Translations under genes and position numbers: made by a program
Notes under the pieces: model-generated
Database searches by the model: none
What the model was told of the DNA's origin: nothing
Seen by the model: the letters and a program-made list of their open reading frames with translations, nothing else
Shown here: positions 63,100 through 64,000 of the stretch, piece by piece
How the letters are laid out: every line of letters starts with the position of its first letter
Numbering within the stretch: position 1 is the stretch's first letter
Origin: Morella rubra
Taxonomy: Eukaryota > Streptophyta > Magnoliopsida > Fagales > Myricaceae
DNA length: 64,000 bases
Direction: 5' to 3'
Assembly: GCA_003952965.2 (NCBI GenBank)
Contig: CM025854.1
Location: forward strand, 28,717,364-28,781,363

Positions 63100-64000
63100 A
63101 GAGACAGAGCGGCACAAGTATAGCGTGGTGACCGTGGTCCCATGGGGGTTATTATTAGGCTTCAAGCAGCCCCTTTCTATTCAAGTGATTATTAGCATAT
63201 AATCCGATGACTTTATTCTTATTATTTTGTTATCTATATCTGTAATATATTAAAGAACAGAGCCTACCCACTTCTAAAGACTCCAACCACTCCACTTGTC
63301 CCTCAATAGTAAGGTCATAATATGGATTTCTTTGCAACTTTTTGTGGGTAGGGAAGGTCATATCAGAGTCCCACGAGCATGAATATATAAATATAAGGTC
63401 CCCTATGTTGCATAATTGGATGGCAACAGCTTTCAGAACAACCTTTGACCAATACAATGTGTTTTGCAGAGGTAAAGCTCTAAATCAGCTTCCAATTTTT
63501 ATTTTTATCGAGATTTTTCCTCATACTTCAACGAGACAATTATGAAGTTATTCAACATAAACTTTTCTTTAGATGAACAGTTTTCAACTTGAAGTCTAGA
63601 TAAGCTTTCGAGCATATAGGAACAAATAACAATCAGAGTAATCTTGTAGAAAATGGCAATAAGGGGATAAAAGTCGCAGAAGTTAGAAGTCTCCTGTGGT
63701 TGACTATGATGGCACCTTTAACTTGCTAAATTGATTGCAGAAGATCACGTCTAGGAGTAATGAAGTTACCATCTATGACTTTGATCTTCGAACTAGCCAG
63801 CTCGATGTCATTTATGACTTTAAGTCGAAGCAAAATAGAGAGTTCTATCAGTGCTGACTTTCATCCATATATGGATAGACAAATCCAAGGGAAGATCTCA
63901 AGAGAATCCAAGGGAAAATCCTAAGGAAGTAAGGAACAGACAACACGAAAAGTCCATCCAGTATCAGAAAGTGGAATAAACAAACTCATGCCTAAACGAT
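63100..64000. other. right edge, no gene recognised
   Basis: No frame here is convincing. The minus-strand frame at 63230-63457 (75 residues) is open but matches nothing I know. A gene starting beyond the window could have its promoter or an exon here, but I cannot see one. Confidence 0.4.

Overview
This window is nuclear DNA from a flowering plant, most likely a eudicot. The evidence is AT-rich intergenic and intronic sequence, compact introns with GT-AG borders, a nuclear tRNA-Pro with internal Pol III boxes, small MITE-like elements, and plant-specific families (EXO70E-type exocyst subunits, a RIK-type KH protein, a serine carboxypeptidase-like protein, a dentin sialophosphoprotein-like protein). 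I cannot name the species. All exon borders were read by eye from splice signals, reading phase and family knowledge; no alignment or transcript was available.

Layout. A short intronless HLH regulator lies at 2.6 kb (+). A 9-exon gene for a 1734-residue Q/S-rich nuclear-type protein runs from 8.3 to 15.2 kb (+). A broken TFIIB-like gene is at 17.2-18.4 kb (+). The 13-exon ribosome-biogenesis gene WDR12 (19.7-24.1 kb) and a 10-exon probably plastid alpha/beta hydrolase (26.4-31.3 kb) are both on the minus strand. They are separated by a tandem duplication of about 1.6 kb that copied the WDR12 promoter and first exon together with the last hydrolase exon. Then come tRNA-Pro(AGG) at 33.1 kb, a divergent mitochondrial ATP synthase gamma gene (34.1-36.7 kb, +), a 12-exon RIK gene (37.4-43.9 kb, +) and a tandem pair of EXO70 genes (44.8-50.7 kb, -). 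One of the EXO70 genes carries an in-frame stop. A foldback of about 1.2 kb (53.0-54.2 kb) precedes an 8-exon serine carboxypeptidase-like gene (54.4-58.8 kb, -) that has a MITE in its second intron. The right end (58.8-64 kb) holds no recognised gene, but it contains a 1215-bp direct repeat in two apparently identical copies.

From memory, the order HLH - TFIIB-like - RIK - EXO70E matches Arabidopsis At3g29370-At3g29380-At3g29390-At3g29400. The HLH, TFIIB-like and alpha/beta hydrolase genes recall At5g39240-At5g39230-At5g39220. The window therefore looks like an ancestral eudicot block in which genes lost from one or the other Arabidopsis segment remain interleaved. The genes do not form an operon-like pathway; they are housekeeping and developmental genes held together by descent.

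I see no convincing new molecular system. The points most worth checking are the WDR12/hydrolase duplication with its patchwork repair scar, the non-AG splice acceptor in the ATP synthase gamma gene, the frameshifted TFIIB-like gene, the EXO70 nonsense codon, and the foldback that could be a source of double-stranded RNA.
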